Positions 52,323 through 61,100 of a stretch of DNA of 64,000 nucleotides are shown piece after piece. Each line of letters opens with the position of its first letter. The first letter of the stretch is position 1. The stretch is from Cystobacter fuscus DSM 2262 (GTDB lineage: Bacteria; Myxococcota; Myxococcia; Myxococcales; Myxococcaceae): NCBI RefSeq assembly GCF_000335475.2, contig NZ_ANAH02000018.1, positions 124,001 to 188,000 on the forward strand. Direction: 5' to 3'. The notes below the pieces were generated by a model that made no database searches, had not been told where the DNA came from, and worked only from the letters and a program-made list of their open reading frames with translations. Made by a program: the position numbers and the translations under genes.

Positions 52323-52934
52323 CTATGGCCATGTCAAGACGAGGCCCACACCGCTGGGGGCGGGCGCCAGCCGGGCGGTGAGCCTCGAGTTGATGCTCGA
52401 GTTGAGCACCCACAGCACGGTGTCGAAGAGCAGCAGGAATCCGCCTTGCAGCAGCAGGCTCTTGCCCCAGCCCCGCAGCCGCGCCGAGTCCGTGCGATAC
52501 CCCCGCTCCAGCAGCAGGCCCCCGAAGGCGATGTAGCCCACGTCCAGCCCGGCGTTGAGCAGCAGGAGCTTCTCCATCTTCTGTCCCTCGGAGAGGCTGC
52601 GCGCCAGGTCCCAGGACCCCGGAGAGGCCGTGGCCTGCCCGTGGAGACTCAAGCCCGCGATGGCCAGGTTCACCACGTTCCAGGCCGCGTTGGCCTGCCA
52701 GAAGGCCCGCGTCTCATCCTTGGTGACGAAGTGTCCGGCCGTGCCGGTGGCGATGTTGAGCGCGGCCCAGCCGAGCAGGACCGTCATGGCCGTTTGATTC
52801 ATCCGCGCCGCTTCCATGTTGTGCGTGGCGAGGAAGGACTCCGGAGACGTCACTTCCGCCGCCTGGGCCGCGAAGGACAGACAGAGAAGGAACACGAAGA
52901 CGAGTCGCGCGCGGCGAGCGGGTGATTCGATCAT
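52323..52934 (-). CDS. Exported small membrane protein of unknown function
   Basis: A 203-residue protein with a signal peptide (RLVFVFLLCLSFAAQAAE) followed by four hydrophobic segments (about 48-68, 85-102, 125-145, 155-178). The pattern HNMEAARMNQTAMTVLLGWA and WNVVNLAIAGLSL recalls a bacterial family of uncharacterised membrane proteins (DUF6992-like). Convergent with the flavin reductase, 24 bp apart. Confidence 0.75.
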   Translation of the reverse strand: MIESPARRARLVFVFLLCLSFAAQAAEVTSPESFLATHNMEAARMNQTAMTVLLGWAALNIATGTAGHFVTKDETRAFWQANAAWNVVNLAIAGLSLHGQATASPGSWDLARSLSEGQKMEKLLLLNAGLDVGYIAFGGLLLERGYRTDSARLRGWGKSLLLQGGFLLLFDTVLWVLNSSINSRLTARLAPAPSGVGLVLTWP

Positions 52935-53387
52935 GGACGGCTCCGGAGTCGAGGGGCGTGCCCGGATTCTTCACGGCCCTTGGGGTCTCGCGGTGGGCGG
53001 GAGCGCCGGAGTGCCCGGTACCCCACGTTTACCCGACGGGATTCGAACCCGTGGGCAGGGCAATGGAAAACCCCAAGCAGGACGCGCCGTGACCGCTATC
53101 GCCTTGATTCCCCTCGGGTTCGTCATCCCGTGCCGGAGTTGCCGCCGCAGGTGCGAGCCTATCCTTACTGCGCACCGGCCCCTCCCTCCAGGGCAGGAGT
53201 CGCCCCTCCCCGAGGTCCGGGGCGGACAGGGCGGTCACCGCCCGGCCCGAGCGCCGGAGAAGCGCGCCGGGCCTGAGCGCCAGTTCCTCCCCCTCGGAGA
53301 GCCGTGAGGCCGTCGAGCACGCATCGCGCCGTGGACCCACGTTTCCGGGCGGAACGAAGCCCGTCCCGATACAGGAGAGGGAAGACC
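52935..53387. other. 453-bp intergenic region without a supported gene
   Basis: Reading frames across this stretch have no ribosome site or protein-like composition. The one notable element is a tRNA T-arm-like hairpin at 53029-53052. The last 25 bp hold the ribosome site AGGAGAGG of the following broken gene. Confidence 0.5.
53029..53052 (-). other. tRNA 3'-end-like fragment
   Basis: On the minus strand ACGGG, TTCGAAT and CCCGT form a perfect T-stem and canonical T-loop, followed by the 7-nt CGGGTAA that could be an acceptor strand. The expected matching TTACCCG and the D and anticodon arms were not found upstream, so it is not a complete tRNA gene. It may be a remnant of a tRNA or an integration site. 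Confidence 0.3.
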
Positions 53388-53638
53388 ATGAACGTGAAGA
53401 CCTTGGGACTGATCGCCGGGCTGGCTCTGTGCGGAAGCGGCTGAATGAGGAGCCCAGCCCCATCGTCTCGCTGAAGGTGGACCACCAGACGCAGATCGAT
53501 GGCAAGTCGTTCAAGAAGGGCGAGAACATCGAGTCCAACCTGAAGAAGGAGCTCTCGCCGGGCGCCGAGGTCCGTGCCTCCTTCGACCTCGAGAAGATGC
53601 AGAACAAGGCCATCTCCATCGAGAAGCACACGAAGTAG
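53388..53638 (+). pseudogene. Frameshifted small lipoprotein gene
   Basis: The ribosome site AGGAGAGG leads to an ATG at 53388 and a clean signal peptide (MNVKTLGLIAGLALCGSG) that stops at TGA 53442-53444. In the -1 frame, coding continues at 53444 with NEEPSPIVSLKVDHQTQIDG and runs to a stop at 53638, Lys-rich and protein-like. Adding one base after 53443 turns TG into a Cys codon and restores an open 83-84-residue lipoprotein with lipobox-type GSGC. A 1-bp deletion in the gene or a sequencing error is the simplest explanation. Confidence 0.7.
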
Positions 53639-53661
53639 GCTCCCCGACCCGGGGCCGGCCC

Positions 53662-56208
53662 TCAGCCGTAGCGGCGGAAGAACCAGCGCACGAGGAGCCC
53701 GGCCGACAACAGGTAGCTCGTGACCAGGACCGCCAGCGCTCCGAGCAGCGCTGGCGGTGGAGTCACGAAGCCGAACCAGGCCCCCAGGGGCGTGAAGGGC
53801 AACACGTTGGCCACCCCCACCGCCCCGAGCGAGCTGGCCACCAGCCAGCGCGAGGGCCGGCTGCGCAGCGGGTTGCGGCGGGTGCGGATGATGAAGATGA
53901 CGAGCACCTGCGTGGTGAGCGACTCCATGAACCAGCCCGTCTGGAAGAGCGCCTCGCCCGCGTGGAAGAAGAGCAGCAGCACGCCGAAGGTGGCCGCGTC
54001 GAACAGCGAGCTGAGCGTGCCGAACACCGTCATGAAGAGCCGCACGAAGTGCAAGTCCCACCGGGTGGGACGCTCGAGCTGCTCCGGGTCCACCTCGTCC
54101 AGGGGAATGGCCAGCTCCGACACGTCGTAGAGCAGGTTGTTGAGCAGGATTTGAATGGGGCGCATGGGCAGGAACGCCAGCAGCACCGACGCCCCGGCCA
54201 TGCTCAGCATGTTGCCGAAGTTGGAGCTGGTCCCCATGCGGATGTACTTCATCACGTTGCCGAAGCTGCGCCGGCCCTCGAGCACCCCCTCGTGCAGCAC
54301 GGCCAGATCCTGGCGCAGCAGCAGCAGGTCCGCCGCCTCGCGCGCCACGTCCACCGCGCCTTCCACGGAGATGCCCACGTCCGAGGCGTGCAGCGAGGGA
54401 GCGTCGTTGATGCCATCCCCCAGGTAGCCCACCACGTGCCCACGCCGGCGCAGCGCGAAGATGACGCGGCTCTTCTGCCCCGGGGAGACGCGGGCGAAGA
54501 GCGTGGTGCGCTCGGCGCGGACCTGGAGCGAGTGGTCGTCCAGGAGTCCCACCTCCGTGCCGGTGAGCACCCCCTCCACCTCCAGCCCGAGCTCGCGGCA
54601 GACGTGGAGCGCCACCCGCTCGTTGTCGCCCGTCACCACCTTCACCTTCACGCCCGCGCGGATGAGCGCCTCCAGCGCCGGCCGCGTGCTCTGCTTGGGC
54701 GGGTCCAGGAAGGCGGCGAAGCCCGCGAACACCAGCGCCGCCTCGTCCCCCAGGTGCGCCACCCGCATGTCCGGCGGCTCCTCGCGCCAGGCCACCGCCA
54801 GCACCCGGAAGCCCTCCTCGCTCAGCGCCTCGAAGCGCGCCCTCACCCGCCCCCGCGCCTCGGCGTCCAGCTCGCGCTGCACACCGTCCTCCTCGTACCG
54901 GGTGCAGCAGGCCAGCACGTCCTCCGGCGCGCCCTTCACCACCAGCACCCGGCGGCCCTCGCCCTCCAGCAGCACGGACACCCGCCGCCGCTCGAAGTCG
55001 AAGGGCACCTCGTCCATCTTGAGCCAGCCGTCGGCGTGCACCTCCTCGTGCGCGAGGATGGCCTCGTCCATGGGGCTGCGCACCCCGGACTCGAAGTGGC
55101 TGTTGAGCCACGCCCACTGGAGCACCCGCGCGCTCTCCTGGCCCGAGGCGTCCTCGTGCCGCTCCAGGCGGATGCGAGCCTCGGTGAGGGTGCCCGTCTT
55201 GTCCGTGCACAGCACGTCCATGCTGCCCAGGTCGTGCACCGCGCTCAGCCGCTTGACGATGACCTGCCGCGCCGCCATCCGCATCGCCCCGCGCGAGAGC
55301 GTCACCGAGATGACCATGGGCAGCAGCTCGGGCGTCAGCCCCACCGCCAGCGCCACCGCGAAGAGGAAGGACTCCAGCAGCGGCCGGTGCGCGTGGACGG
55401 CCACCAGCAGCACGAAGAGCACCAGCAGCACCGTCAGCCGCATCAGCATCAGGCCGAAGTGGCGCGTGTCCCGCTCGAAGGTCGTGGAGGGCACCGGCGC
55501 GGCGAGGGAGCGGACGATGCCCCCCATCGAGGTGCGCGTCCCCGTGGCGAAGACGAGCACCCGCGCCGTGCCGCTGATGACGGTGGTGCCCATGAAGACG
55601 GCGTTGCGCGCCTCGGAGGGCTCCGTCTCCGGAGGGCACTCGCCCGGCTGCTTCTCCACCGGGTAGGGCTCGCCGGTGAGCAGCGCCTGGTTGACGAACA
55701 GGTCGCGCGCCTCGAGCAGCCGCGCGTCCGCTGGCACCAGGCTGCCCGCCGCCAGCAGCACCACGTCGCCGGGGACGAGCTCGCGCGCGGGCACCTCCTG
55801 CCTGGTGCCGCCGCGCACCACCAGGGCCCTCAACGCCACGGAGCTGCGCAGCGCCTCCGCCGCGTTGCCCGCCCGGTGCTCCTGGACGAAGTCCAGCGTC
55901 ACGCTCATCAGCACGATGCCGGCGATGATGGCGGAGCTCGTCAGGTCATGCGTGAGCAAGGACACCCCGCTGGCCACCAGCAGCACCAGCACGAGCGGAT
56001 TGGCGAAGCGCCCGAGGAACTCCACCCACGCCGGGCGCCGGCCGCGCTGCTCCGTGGTGTTCGGCCCGACACGCTCGAGCCGCTCCTCCGCCTCGGCCCG
56101 CGACAGGCCCTCGGAGGCGGAGGACGCCAGCCGCGACAGCAACGCCTCCGGCGTCTCACACCACGCGGGCGGCTCATTCAGCTTCGGCGCGCTGCTGCGA
56201 TGCTTCAC
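53662..56208 (-). CDS. mgtA: Magnesium-transporting P-type ATPase
   Basis: An 848-residue P3B-type ATPase (MgtA/MgtB family). Motifs: the TGEPYPVEK actuator loop, the phosphorylated Asp in CTDKTGTLTEARI, the nucleotide-domain VKGAPEDVL, TGDNERVA and LGDGINDAPSLHASDVGISVEGAVDVA. Ten membrane helices are expected, and NNLLYDVSELAIPLDEVD is the typical Mg-family sixth-helix region. It imports Mg2+ along its gradient using ATP. A MgtC or leader peptide was not seen. It is followed in the upstream direction by a flippase-like gene 15 bp away. Confidence 0.93.
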   Translation of the reverse strand: MKHRSSAPKLNEPPAWCETPEALLSRLASSASEGLSRAEAEERLERVGPNTTEQRGRRPAWVEFLGRFANPLVLVLLVASGVSLLTHDLTSSAIIAGIVLMSVTLDFVQEHRAGNAAEALRSSVALRALVVRGGTRQEVPARELVPGDVVLLAAGSLVPADARLLEARDLFVNQALLTGEPYPVEKQPGECPPETEPSEARNAVFMGTTVISGTARVLVFATGTRTSMGGIVRSLAAPVPSTTFERDTRHFGLMLMRLTVLLVLFVLLVAVHAHRPLLESFLFAVALAVGLTPELLPMVISVTLSRGAMRMAARQVIVKRLSAVHDLGSMDVLCTDKTGTLTEARIRLERHEDASGQESARVLQWAWLNSHFESGVRSPMDEAILAHEEVHADGWLKMDEVPFDFERRRVSVLLEGEGRRVLVVKGAPEDVLACCTRYEEDGVQRELDAEARGRVRARFEALSEEGFRVLAVAWREEPPDMRVAHLGDEAALVFAGFAAFLDPPKQSTRPALEALIRAGVKVKVVTGDNERVALHVCRELGLEVEGVLTGTEVGLLDDHSLQVRAERTTLFARVSPGQKSRVIFALRRRGHVVGYLGDGINDAPSLHASDVGISVEGAVDVAREAADLLLLRQDLAVLHEGVLEGRRSFGNVMKYIRMGTSSNFGNMLSMAGASVLLAFLPMRPIQILLNNLLYDVSELAIPLDEVDPEQLERPTRWDLHFVRLFMTVFGTLSSLFDAATFGVLLLFFHAGEALFQTGWFMESLTTQVLVIFIIRTRRNPLRSRPSRWLVASSLGAVGVANVLPFTPLGAWFGFVTPPPALLGALAVLVTSYLLSAGLLVRWFFRRYG

Positions 56209-56223
56209 ATCCCGCCTCCCAGC

Positions 56224-57267
56224 TCAGTGCGATGGAATCCCGCCCAAGGGCTCGCCACGGCGCATGCTCCAGTGCAACAGATAGAAGCCGGGCAGCAGCG
56301 GCAGCCAGAGGGTGAAGCCCCGGAACAGCAGCGTGGCCGTCAGCGCGGCCTCCACCGGCAAGCCGAGGAAGGAGAGCATCGCCACCGAGGCCGCCTCGAA
56401 GGTGCCCACCCCTCCGGGAATGAAGGACACCGTCTGCGCCACGGACGCCATCATGAAGCTCGCGAACAGGGTGCCGAGCGAGGCGGCCTCCCCCAGCGCC
56501 AGCACCAGCACGCCCAGCGTGGCGGCATCCAGCACGAAGATGGCCACCTGGAGCACGGAGCCCTCGGCGAGCAGCCGCCCGTCCCGGAGCAAGGCCGGAG
56601 GCACCTCGGACATGGTCCGCAGCAGGTTCGCCAGCCCGGGCAGGCGCCGCGACCACCTCCCCGGCCGCCAGCTCCCACGGCCCGCGAGCAGCAGGATGCC
56701 CACGGGCACGGCGATGGCCACCACGGAGAAGGCCGTGGCCATCCACTTCACCAGCGCGTCCAGCTCCTGGTGCATCCAGAGGTAGACGAGGCTCCACCCC
56801 ACGGAGAGCGCCTGGGCCACATAGAAGCACAGGAGCGTCAGGAGGATGGCCGCCACCGCCGCCCCCGAGGAGGCGCCCTCCTTGCGCAGTCCCCGCGCCA
56901 CCATCATCGAGCCGCCGATGCCCGCCGTGGGGATGACCTGATCGAAGGTGAGCTTCATCAACGACAGCCGCGCCAGCCCCCACACCGAGGCCCGCACGCT
57001 CGCTCGCGCCAGCACGCGCTGCCACAGGACGCCGTCGCACAGGTAGGTCGCGAGCTGGAGCAGCACCGCCATCAGCAACCACCCCGGCCGCGCCTGGCGC
57101 AACAGGTGGAGGAACTGCTTCTCCTCTGCGTGGCGCGCGAGCACGAAGACGACGAGGGCTATCAACAGGACGGCTCCGGGCAACCACCACCCCCGCCTGC
57201 GCCGCAGGGGCAGTGGGCTGTCCAGCAATCCACCCTGGTCCGGTGCCCCGGCCGTCGGCTCAGGCAT
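56224..57267 (-). CDS. Lysylphosphatidylglycerol synthase TM-region / UPF0104 flippase-like protein
   Basis: A 347-residue polytopic protein with about eight membrane helices, of the UPF0104/AglD/LPG_synthase_TM family (LARLSLMKLTFDQVIPTAGIGGSMMVARGLRK in two parts, then FIPGGVGTFEAASVAMLSFLGL). These are thought to flip lipids or lipid-linked sugars. The aminoacyl-transferase domain of MprF is absent. It starts 15 bp upstream of mgtA on the same strand, suggesting an operon involved in membrane and ion homeostasis. Confidence 0.87.
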   Translation of the reverse strand: MPEPTAGAPDQGGLLDSPLPLRRRRGWWLPGAVLLIALVVFVLARHAEEKQFLHLLRQARPGWLLMAVLLQLATYLCDGVLWQRVLARASVRASVWGLARLSLMKLTFDQVIPTAGIGGSMMVARGLRKEGASSGAAVAAILLTLLCFYVAQALSVGWSLVYLWMHQELDALVKWMATAFSVVAIAVPVGILLLAGRGSWRPGRWSRRLPGLANLLRTMSEVPPALLRDGRLLAEGSVLQVAIFVLDAATLGVLVLALGEAASLGTLFASFMMASVAQTVSFIPGGVGTFEAASVAMLSFLGLPVEAALTATLLFRGFTLWLPLLPGFYLLHWSMRRGEPLGGIPSH

Positions 57268-57570
57268 CGCGTCCTCCCCGGGCCGTGCGCGGTACGGCCC
57301 ACATGCTCACTTCCTCTCGCCTGGAGGATGGACACTCGCGCCGCGAAGTGCTCTCCGCCGCCACCGGCGCTAGAGGGGACGGTGCTCCTTCCGTGCTCCC
57401 CAAGCGGGGGTAGAGCCGAAGCCGCAAGAGGCGAGCCCCGCGCCTGAGGCAGCAGCGAAGGCGCAAGCAAAGAAGGAGCGCACGCCACGATTGGACTCTC
57501 GCGCCTCCAGCCGAGGGAGGCGAAGTAACAAGTTCCGACGTCGTTGAGTTGGGCCACGAGAGAGGAGCCG
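57268..57570. other. 303-bp divergent intergenic region
   Basis: It separates the flippase-like gene from the CPBP gene. A perfect 7-bp hairpin, CGCCTCC (57502-57508) with GGAGGCG (57516-57522), lies 49 bp before the CPBP start. TTGGAC and AGTAAC flank it at promoter-like positions. No coding sequence is supported. Confidence 0.4.
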
Positions 57571-58407
57571 ATGATGGCTGAAAGGGCTGCGCTCTACGCT
57601 CGCGTTCATGATCAAACGCCAATGCGCGCCCAGCGATCGCCCCTGGTCTTCTTCCTCCTGCTGCTGGCGCTGGCCGTTCCGCTCTGGCTGGCCGGCGGGC
57701 GGCTGGGCGTGATCGGCGCGCTGCGCATTCCGGTGAGCGACTTGGCCCTGGCGTTCACGCCCATGGCCGCCGCCCTGATCCTCGCCGCGCGCGCCGAGGG
57801 CGGCGGGGCCGCCGTGGCCCTGCTGGCGCGGGCCTTCGATCCCCGCTCGCTGGGCCGCGGACGCTGGGTTGCGGCGGCACTGCTGACGGCGCCGGCCATC
57901 TGTCTTTCGGCTTGGGCGCTCATGCGGCTGGCGGGCGTGGACGGTGCGCCGCTCCGTCCGGACCTCCTGCGCACCCTCCTGTTGTTCGTCCTGTTCCTGG
58001 TCCTGGCCGCGGGCGAGGAGGTTGGCTGGATGGGCTACGCCTACGGCCCGATGCGGGATCGGTGGGGTGCCCTACGGGCGGCCCTGGTCCTGGCGGTTCC
58101 CTGGTGGCTCGGTCACCTGCCGTCCATGGCGGCGATAGGCACGACGGCGGCCGACGTGGCCTGGTGGATCCTGGGCGCGGCCGCCCTGCGCGTCCTCATC
58201 GCCTGGCTCTACGAGGGAACCGGCGGCAGCCTCTTCGCCGCAGTGCTCTTCCACGCCCTGCTGAACCTCGGTCGCATCCTGCTCTATCCGGCGGCGGGCG
58301 CGCACTACAGCACCGCCTACCAGGCCACGGGCGATGTCGTGGCCGCGGCCCTGGCCGCCGCCGTCGCGGCGCGGTCGCGGGTCTGGCCGGGCGCGGCCAG
58401 GTCCTGA
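57571..58407 (+). CDS. CPBP-family intramembrane metalloprotease
   Basis: A 278-residue membrane protein of the CAAX-protease/bacteriocin-processing (CPBP) family. About seven hydrophobic segments are seen; the first conserved motif is [13 protein letters not shown] (EExxxW variant), and the later His is in FHALLNL. The family includes prenyl-protein proteases and self-immunity proteins; no bacteriocin gene is nearby. AGGAG lies 3-6 bp before the two possible ATG codons at 57571 and 57574. Ala/Gly-rich composition is normal for it. Confidence 0.85.
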   Translation: MMAERAALYARVHDQTPMRAQRSPLVFFLLLLALAVPLWLAGGRLGVIGALRIPVSDLALAFTPMAAALILAARAEGGGAAVALLARAFDPRSLGRGRWVAAALLTAPAICLSAWALMRLAGVDGAPLRPDLLRTLLLFVLFLVLAAGEEVGWMGYAYGPMRDRWGALRAALVLAVPWWLGHLPSMAAIGTTAADVAWWILGAAALRVLIAWLYEGTGGSLFAAVLFHALLNLGRILLYPAAGAHYSTAYQATGDVVAAALAAAVAARSRVWPGAARS

Positions 58408-58439
58408 GCAGCCCCAGAGGCCTGCCGTCTACGGCCCCT

Positions 58440-58690
58440 GAGCCGCTCCTGCTTCAAAGTGCTGAAGAAGCTCTCCACCACCGCGTTGTCCCAGCAGTTG
58501 CCCTTGCGCGACATGCTCCACTCAATGCCTCGAGCAGCCAGGGCTTGCCTGTTGGGCTGGCCGGGGGGAGAAGCGGCGCTCGAGGACGTTTGGGGGCCAC
58601 GGGCTGCTGGTGACGCGAGTCCGTCGTGGTGACATCGCGCCGTCGTCTCCGTGCGGCCAGGCCTTGCTCTCCCATGACACGGGCCACTCG
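58440..58690 (-). mobile_element. Decayed IS3-family transposase fragment
   Basis: Reading down the minus strand from 58690, one frame gives [20 protein letters not shown] and [13 protein letters not shown], matching the HTH_21 region of IS3 OrfB. After a 1-bp shift (CCCAAACGTC for CCCAACGTC) a second frame gives PNVLERRF. A third frame then gives [19 protein letters not shown] followed by [16 protein letters not shown], the C-terminal part of the integrase core. About 80 residues of the catalytic core between these blocks are missing, and no OrfA or terminal inverted repeats are recognisable. It is dead. Confidence 0.85.
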
Positions 58691-58722
58691 CCCAGTTGCT
58701 CGCACATGAAGCACACCGGGGG

Positions 58723-59388
58723 TCAGCCCCCGACGAGACCGTCGAGCAGGCGCTTCGCGAGGGCCGTCACGGTATCGCGGCGGGTCCCGTCGAGCCGCTC
58801 CCACCCGAGGAACGCGAGCGACACGGGCTCTATCGCCGTGAAGGCGGAGAGCGAGGTGATCAGCATCACCGCGCCCGCGCGCTCCTCCTCCTTCCCGGGG
58901 CGGCGCTGGCGAGCGATGGCCAGCAGGTCGGCGACGAGGCCGATGCCGGGGCTCCACAGCCCCTCGAACAGCAACGCATAGCCCGGGCCCTGCTCGCTCA
59001 TCTCGCGCAGCACGAAGTCGGTGGTGAGCCGTTGCTCGGCATCGGCGGTGACCGCGTTGACGAGCGCCTCGAGGATACGGTCGAGCCAGTCCCTCGCTTC
59101 CGTGGCCGAGAGCGAACCCTTGTTCGCCGCCTCGCGAGCGGCGCACACCAGCGGCAACAGCCGGCGACTGTGCTGTTCGACGATCTCCTGCGCGCATGCG
59201 CGGTGCAGCCCCTCCTTGTTGCCGAAGTGGTAGGCGATCACCGGGAGGGTGACCCCCGCCTCGGCGGCGATCATCCGGGTGGTCGCGCCCGCGAAGCCCT
59301 CACGCGCGAAACAGCGCATGCCCGCCTCGAGGATCCGGGCCTTGGTCATCTCCGCCGGCGTCAGGGGGCTTTTGGTCTCGAGGCTCAT
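58723..59388 (-). CDS. TetR-family transcriptional repressor
   Basis: A 221-residue regulator. The TetR_N helix-turn-helix is at about 12-60 ([30 protein letters not shown] in two parts, then [14 protein letters not shown]). The C-terminal domain (about 80-215) fits TetR_C_33/CerR-like regulators. It is divergent from the DUF2236/DoxX operon, whose promoter region carries two identical TATC-GCCT-GATA sites, its likely operators. The ligand is unknown. ATG at 59388 was selected since upstream codons do not continue the fold. Confidence 0.92.
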   Translation of the reverse strand: MSLETKSPLTPAEMTKARILEAGMRCFAREGFAGATTRMIAAEAGVTLPVIAYHFGNKEGLHRACAQEIVEQHSRRLLPLVCAAREAANKGSLSATEARDWLDRILEALVNAVTADAEQRLTTDFVLREMSEQGPGYALLFEGLWSPGIGLVADLLAIARQRRPGKEEERAGAVMLITSLSAFTAIEPVSLAFLGWERLDGTRRDTVTALAKRLLDGLVGG

Positions 59389-59413
59389 GGTCAGCCCATA
59401 TAGGCAGGGAGGA

Positions 59414-59491
59414 GCCTGTTCCGGTAGGGCGCACGCCTGGTGGGTTTCTCCTCGGGCGAGGAGGCGGAACGTCCTCACGGACGGAACAGGC
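59414..59491. repeat. 10-bp inverted repeat in the TetR/DUF2236 spacer
   Basis: GCCTGTTCCG (59414-59423) and CGGAACAGGC (59482-59491) are exact inverted copies 58 bp apart. They lie between the TetR start and the tandem operator and could be a further regulator site or loop. Confidence 0.45.
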
Positions 59492-59512
59492 GCTCAGGCT
59501 GTTGCGGCTGCT

Positions 59513-59549
59513 CCTATCGCCTGATATACGGCGTATATCGCCTGATAGG
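59513..59549. promoter_or_regulatory. Tandem TetR operator candidate
   Basis: TATCGCCTGATA occurs twice in the same orientation (59515-59526 and 59536-59547), 21 bp apart, that is two helical turns. Each is a hyphenated dyad (TATC-GCCT-GATA). The two copies also build a larger perfect palindrome, GATATACG-G-CGTATATC (59523-59539), with outer arms CCTATC and GATAGG. It lies 10-46 bp before the DUF2236 start and ends right before its GGGGAG ribosome site, so binding would block expression. Confidence 0.7.
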
Positions 59550-59558
59550 GGAGACGAT

Positions 59559-60491
59559 ATGGCTTTACGTGATCCGGTACCGGCGGAGCGCGAAGCAGCG
59601 CCGACGGCGAAGCCGGCGGCCGCGCGCGAGTGGAAGATCGACTATCGCTCCCCCGCCGGAGAGCCTTCGTTGGTCCCGCCGGACTCGGTGCAGTGGCGGG
59701 TCTATCGCAACCCGATCGTCATGGGCATTGGCGGAGTGGCCGCCGTGCTGCTCGAGTTCGCCGACCCGCGGATCCGCAGCGGGGTATGGGACCATTCTGT
59801 CTACAAGGTGGATCCGATCGGACGCTCGCGACGTACCGGGGTCGCGGCGATGGTGGGGGTGTATGGCCCCGCCTCGGTGGCGCGCAAGGTCATCTCCGGC
59901 GTCACGAAGATGCACGCGCGCGTGTCGGGTGAGACACCCGACGGGCAGTCGTACCGTGCACTCGACCCGGTGCTGCTCAATTGGGTCTATGCGACTGCCC
60001 TCTTCGGCTTCTTCAAGGCCTACCACATGTTCGTTCGTCCGCTCTCGCCGGAAGATCAGGCGCGCTTTTTCAGGGAGGGAAAGCCAGTCGGCGAGCTCTA
60101 CGGCGTCACGCACTGCGTTGGGTCCGAAGCCGAGTTCGTCGCGATGATGGAAGGGCTGCTACCAGGTTTCGAGCCGCACCCGATCAACCTCGAGTTCCTG
60201 AACATCATCGAATCGGGCCGTTCGGCGCCTTCCGTGCCGCGCTTCTTGCACCGCGCCATGGCCCGCGGCGCGGTCGCGATCCTCCCGCCGGTGGTCCGGA
60301 AGAAACTGGAGCTCGGTGCGGAATGGGACCTGACCGCGCTTGACCGTCTGGCGCTGATCTCCGCTGGCCGGCTCGCTGACCACTGGCGCGATCGCGACTC
60401 TCCAGCCTGGCAGTCGGCGCTGCGTCACGGTCTGCCAGGCGACTTCGCCTGGCGGTCGCCATCGATGCAGCGAAGCCTGCTCAAGAGCTGA
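59559..60491 (+). CDS. DUF2236 / MpaB-like oxygenase family protein
   Basis: A 310-residue cytosolic protein of the DUF2236 (oxygenase MpaB, latex-clearing-protein-like) family: NPIVMGIGGVAAVLLEFADPR, then SRRTGVAAMVGVYGPASVA, WVYATALFGFFKAYHMFV and LFFREGKPV-like ARFFREGKPV. Family members bind b-type heme and oxidise or cleave isoprenoids and mycophenolic acid intermediates. ATG at 59559 has GGGGAG upstream. It overlaps a TetR operator region and is followed after 25 bp by a DoxX-like gene, so the two are probably induced together. Confidence 0.9.
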   Translation: MALRDPVPAEREAAPTAKPAAAREWKIDYRSPAGEPSLVPPDSVQWRVYRNPIVMGIGGVAAVLLEFADPRIRSGVWDHSVYKVDPIGRSRRTGVAAMVGVYGPASVARKVISGVTKMHARVSGETPDGQSYRALDPVLLNWVYATALFGFFKAYHMFVRPLSPEDQARFFREGKPVGELYGVTHCVGSEAEFVAMMEGLLPGFEPHPINLEFLNIIESGRSAPSVPRFLHRAMARGAVAILPPVVRKKLELGAEWDLTALDRLALISAGRLADHWRDRDSPAWQSALRHGLPGDFAWRSPSMQRSLLKS

Positions 60492-60516
60492 CGCTCACCT
60501 TTCCCTTGGAGGATTC

Positions 60517-60966
60517 ATGTCTCAAGACGTTGCCGTGGCACACCCCAGTCTCCTGAAGACCGTTGCACAGACCATTGCACGCATCTGGCTGGGAGCCTCC
60601 CTGCTCCTCGCGGGAGCGGGCCACCTCACGTGGGCCCGCACCGAGTTCCTGGCCCAGGTTCCGAAGTGGCTCCCACTCGACGGCGACTTCGTCGTCCTCG
60701 CTTCGGGCGTGGTCGAGCTCGTGCTCGGCGCGGCGCTCATCTTCGCGCGCCGCCTGCGCCCGCAGGTCGGGTGGGCGGCGGCCGCGTTCTTCGTCGCGGT
60801 CTTCCCGGGCAACATCTCGCAGTACGTCCATGGCATCAGCGCGTTCGGTCTCGACACCGACAGGGCGCGGTTCATCCGGCTCTTCTTCCAGCCCGTCCTC
60901 ATCGCCTGTGCCCTCTGGTCGACCGGCGCGTGGGCGGCCTATCGCGCGTCGAAGCGCTCGAAGTGA
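60517..60966 (+). CDS. DoxX-like membrane protein
   Basis: A 149-residue protein with four hydrophobic segments in the DoxX/SURF4-like pattern (IARIWLGASLLLAGAGHLTWARTEFLAQVPKWLP broken by a loop, then VVELVLGAALIFARRLRPQVGWAAAAFFVAVFPGNI). DoxX-type proteins are quinone-linked or anti-oxidant membrane proteins. GGAGG lies six bases before the ATG. It shares a transcript with the DUF2236 gene under the TetR repressor. Confidence 0.87.
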   Translation: MSQDVAVAHPSLLKTVAQTIARIWLGASLLLAGAGHLTWARTEFLAQVPKWLPLDGDFVVLASGVVELVLGAALIFARRLRPQVGWAAAAFFVAVFPGNISQYVHGISAFGLDTDRARFIRLFFQPVLIACALWSTGAWAAYRASKRSK

Positions 60967-61013
60967 CGCATCGGGCGACTCGCCGTGAACCTGGCGCTCT
61001 TTTATATGACGCA

Positions 61014-61044
61014 AAACGGGCCGGCCTGTTCACCCAGCCGGCCC
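61014..61044 (-). terminator. Terminator of the Cys-rich lipoprotein gene
   Basis: GGGCCGGC (61018-61025) and GCCGGCCC (61037-61044) form a perfect 8-bp stem with an 11-nt loop. Read on the minus strand it is followed by GTTTTGCG, so it most likely terminates the lipoprotein gene encoded on that strand; it also lies 52 bp after the DoxX stop. Confidence 0.55.
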
Positions 61045-61100
61045 GCTCGAGCGACGATCCGTTCGGTTTGATGGCTTGGGTTTAGTGGCTCAAGCCCTCA

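Noticed and set aside
52980-53130. Complete tRNA gene
   Set aside because: Only a T-arm and a possible acceptor strand are present; D and anticodon arms and the pairing 5' acceptor strand are missing.
53962-57447. 1161-codon open frame on the plus strand across mgtA and the flippase-like gene
   Set aside because: It is antisense to an unmistakable P-type ATPase and consists of Gln/His/Arg/Glu-rich filler.
57595-57700. Alternative CPBP start at ATGATCAAACGC (57608)
   Set aside because: It is in a different frame from the CPBP protein and lacks a ribosome site.
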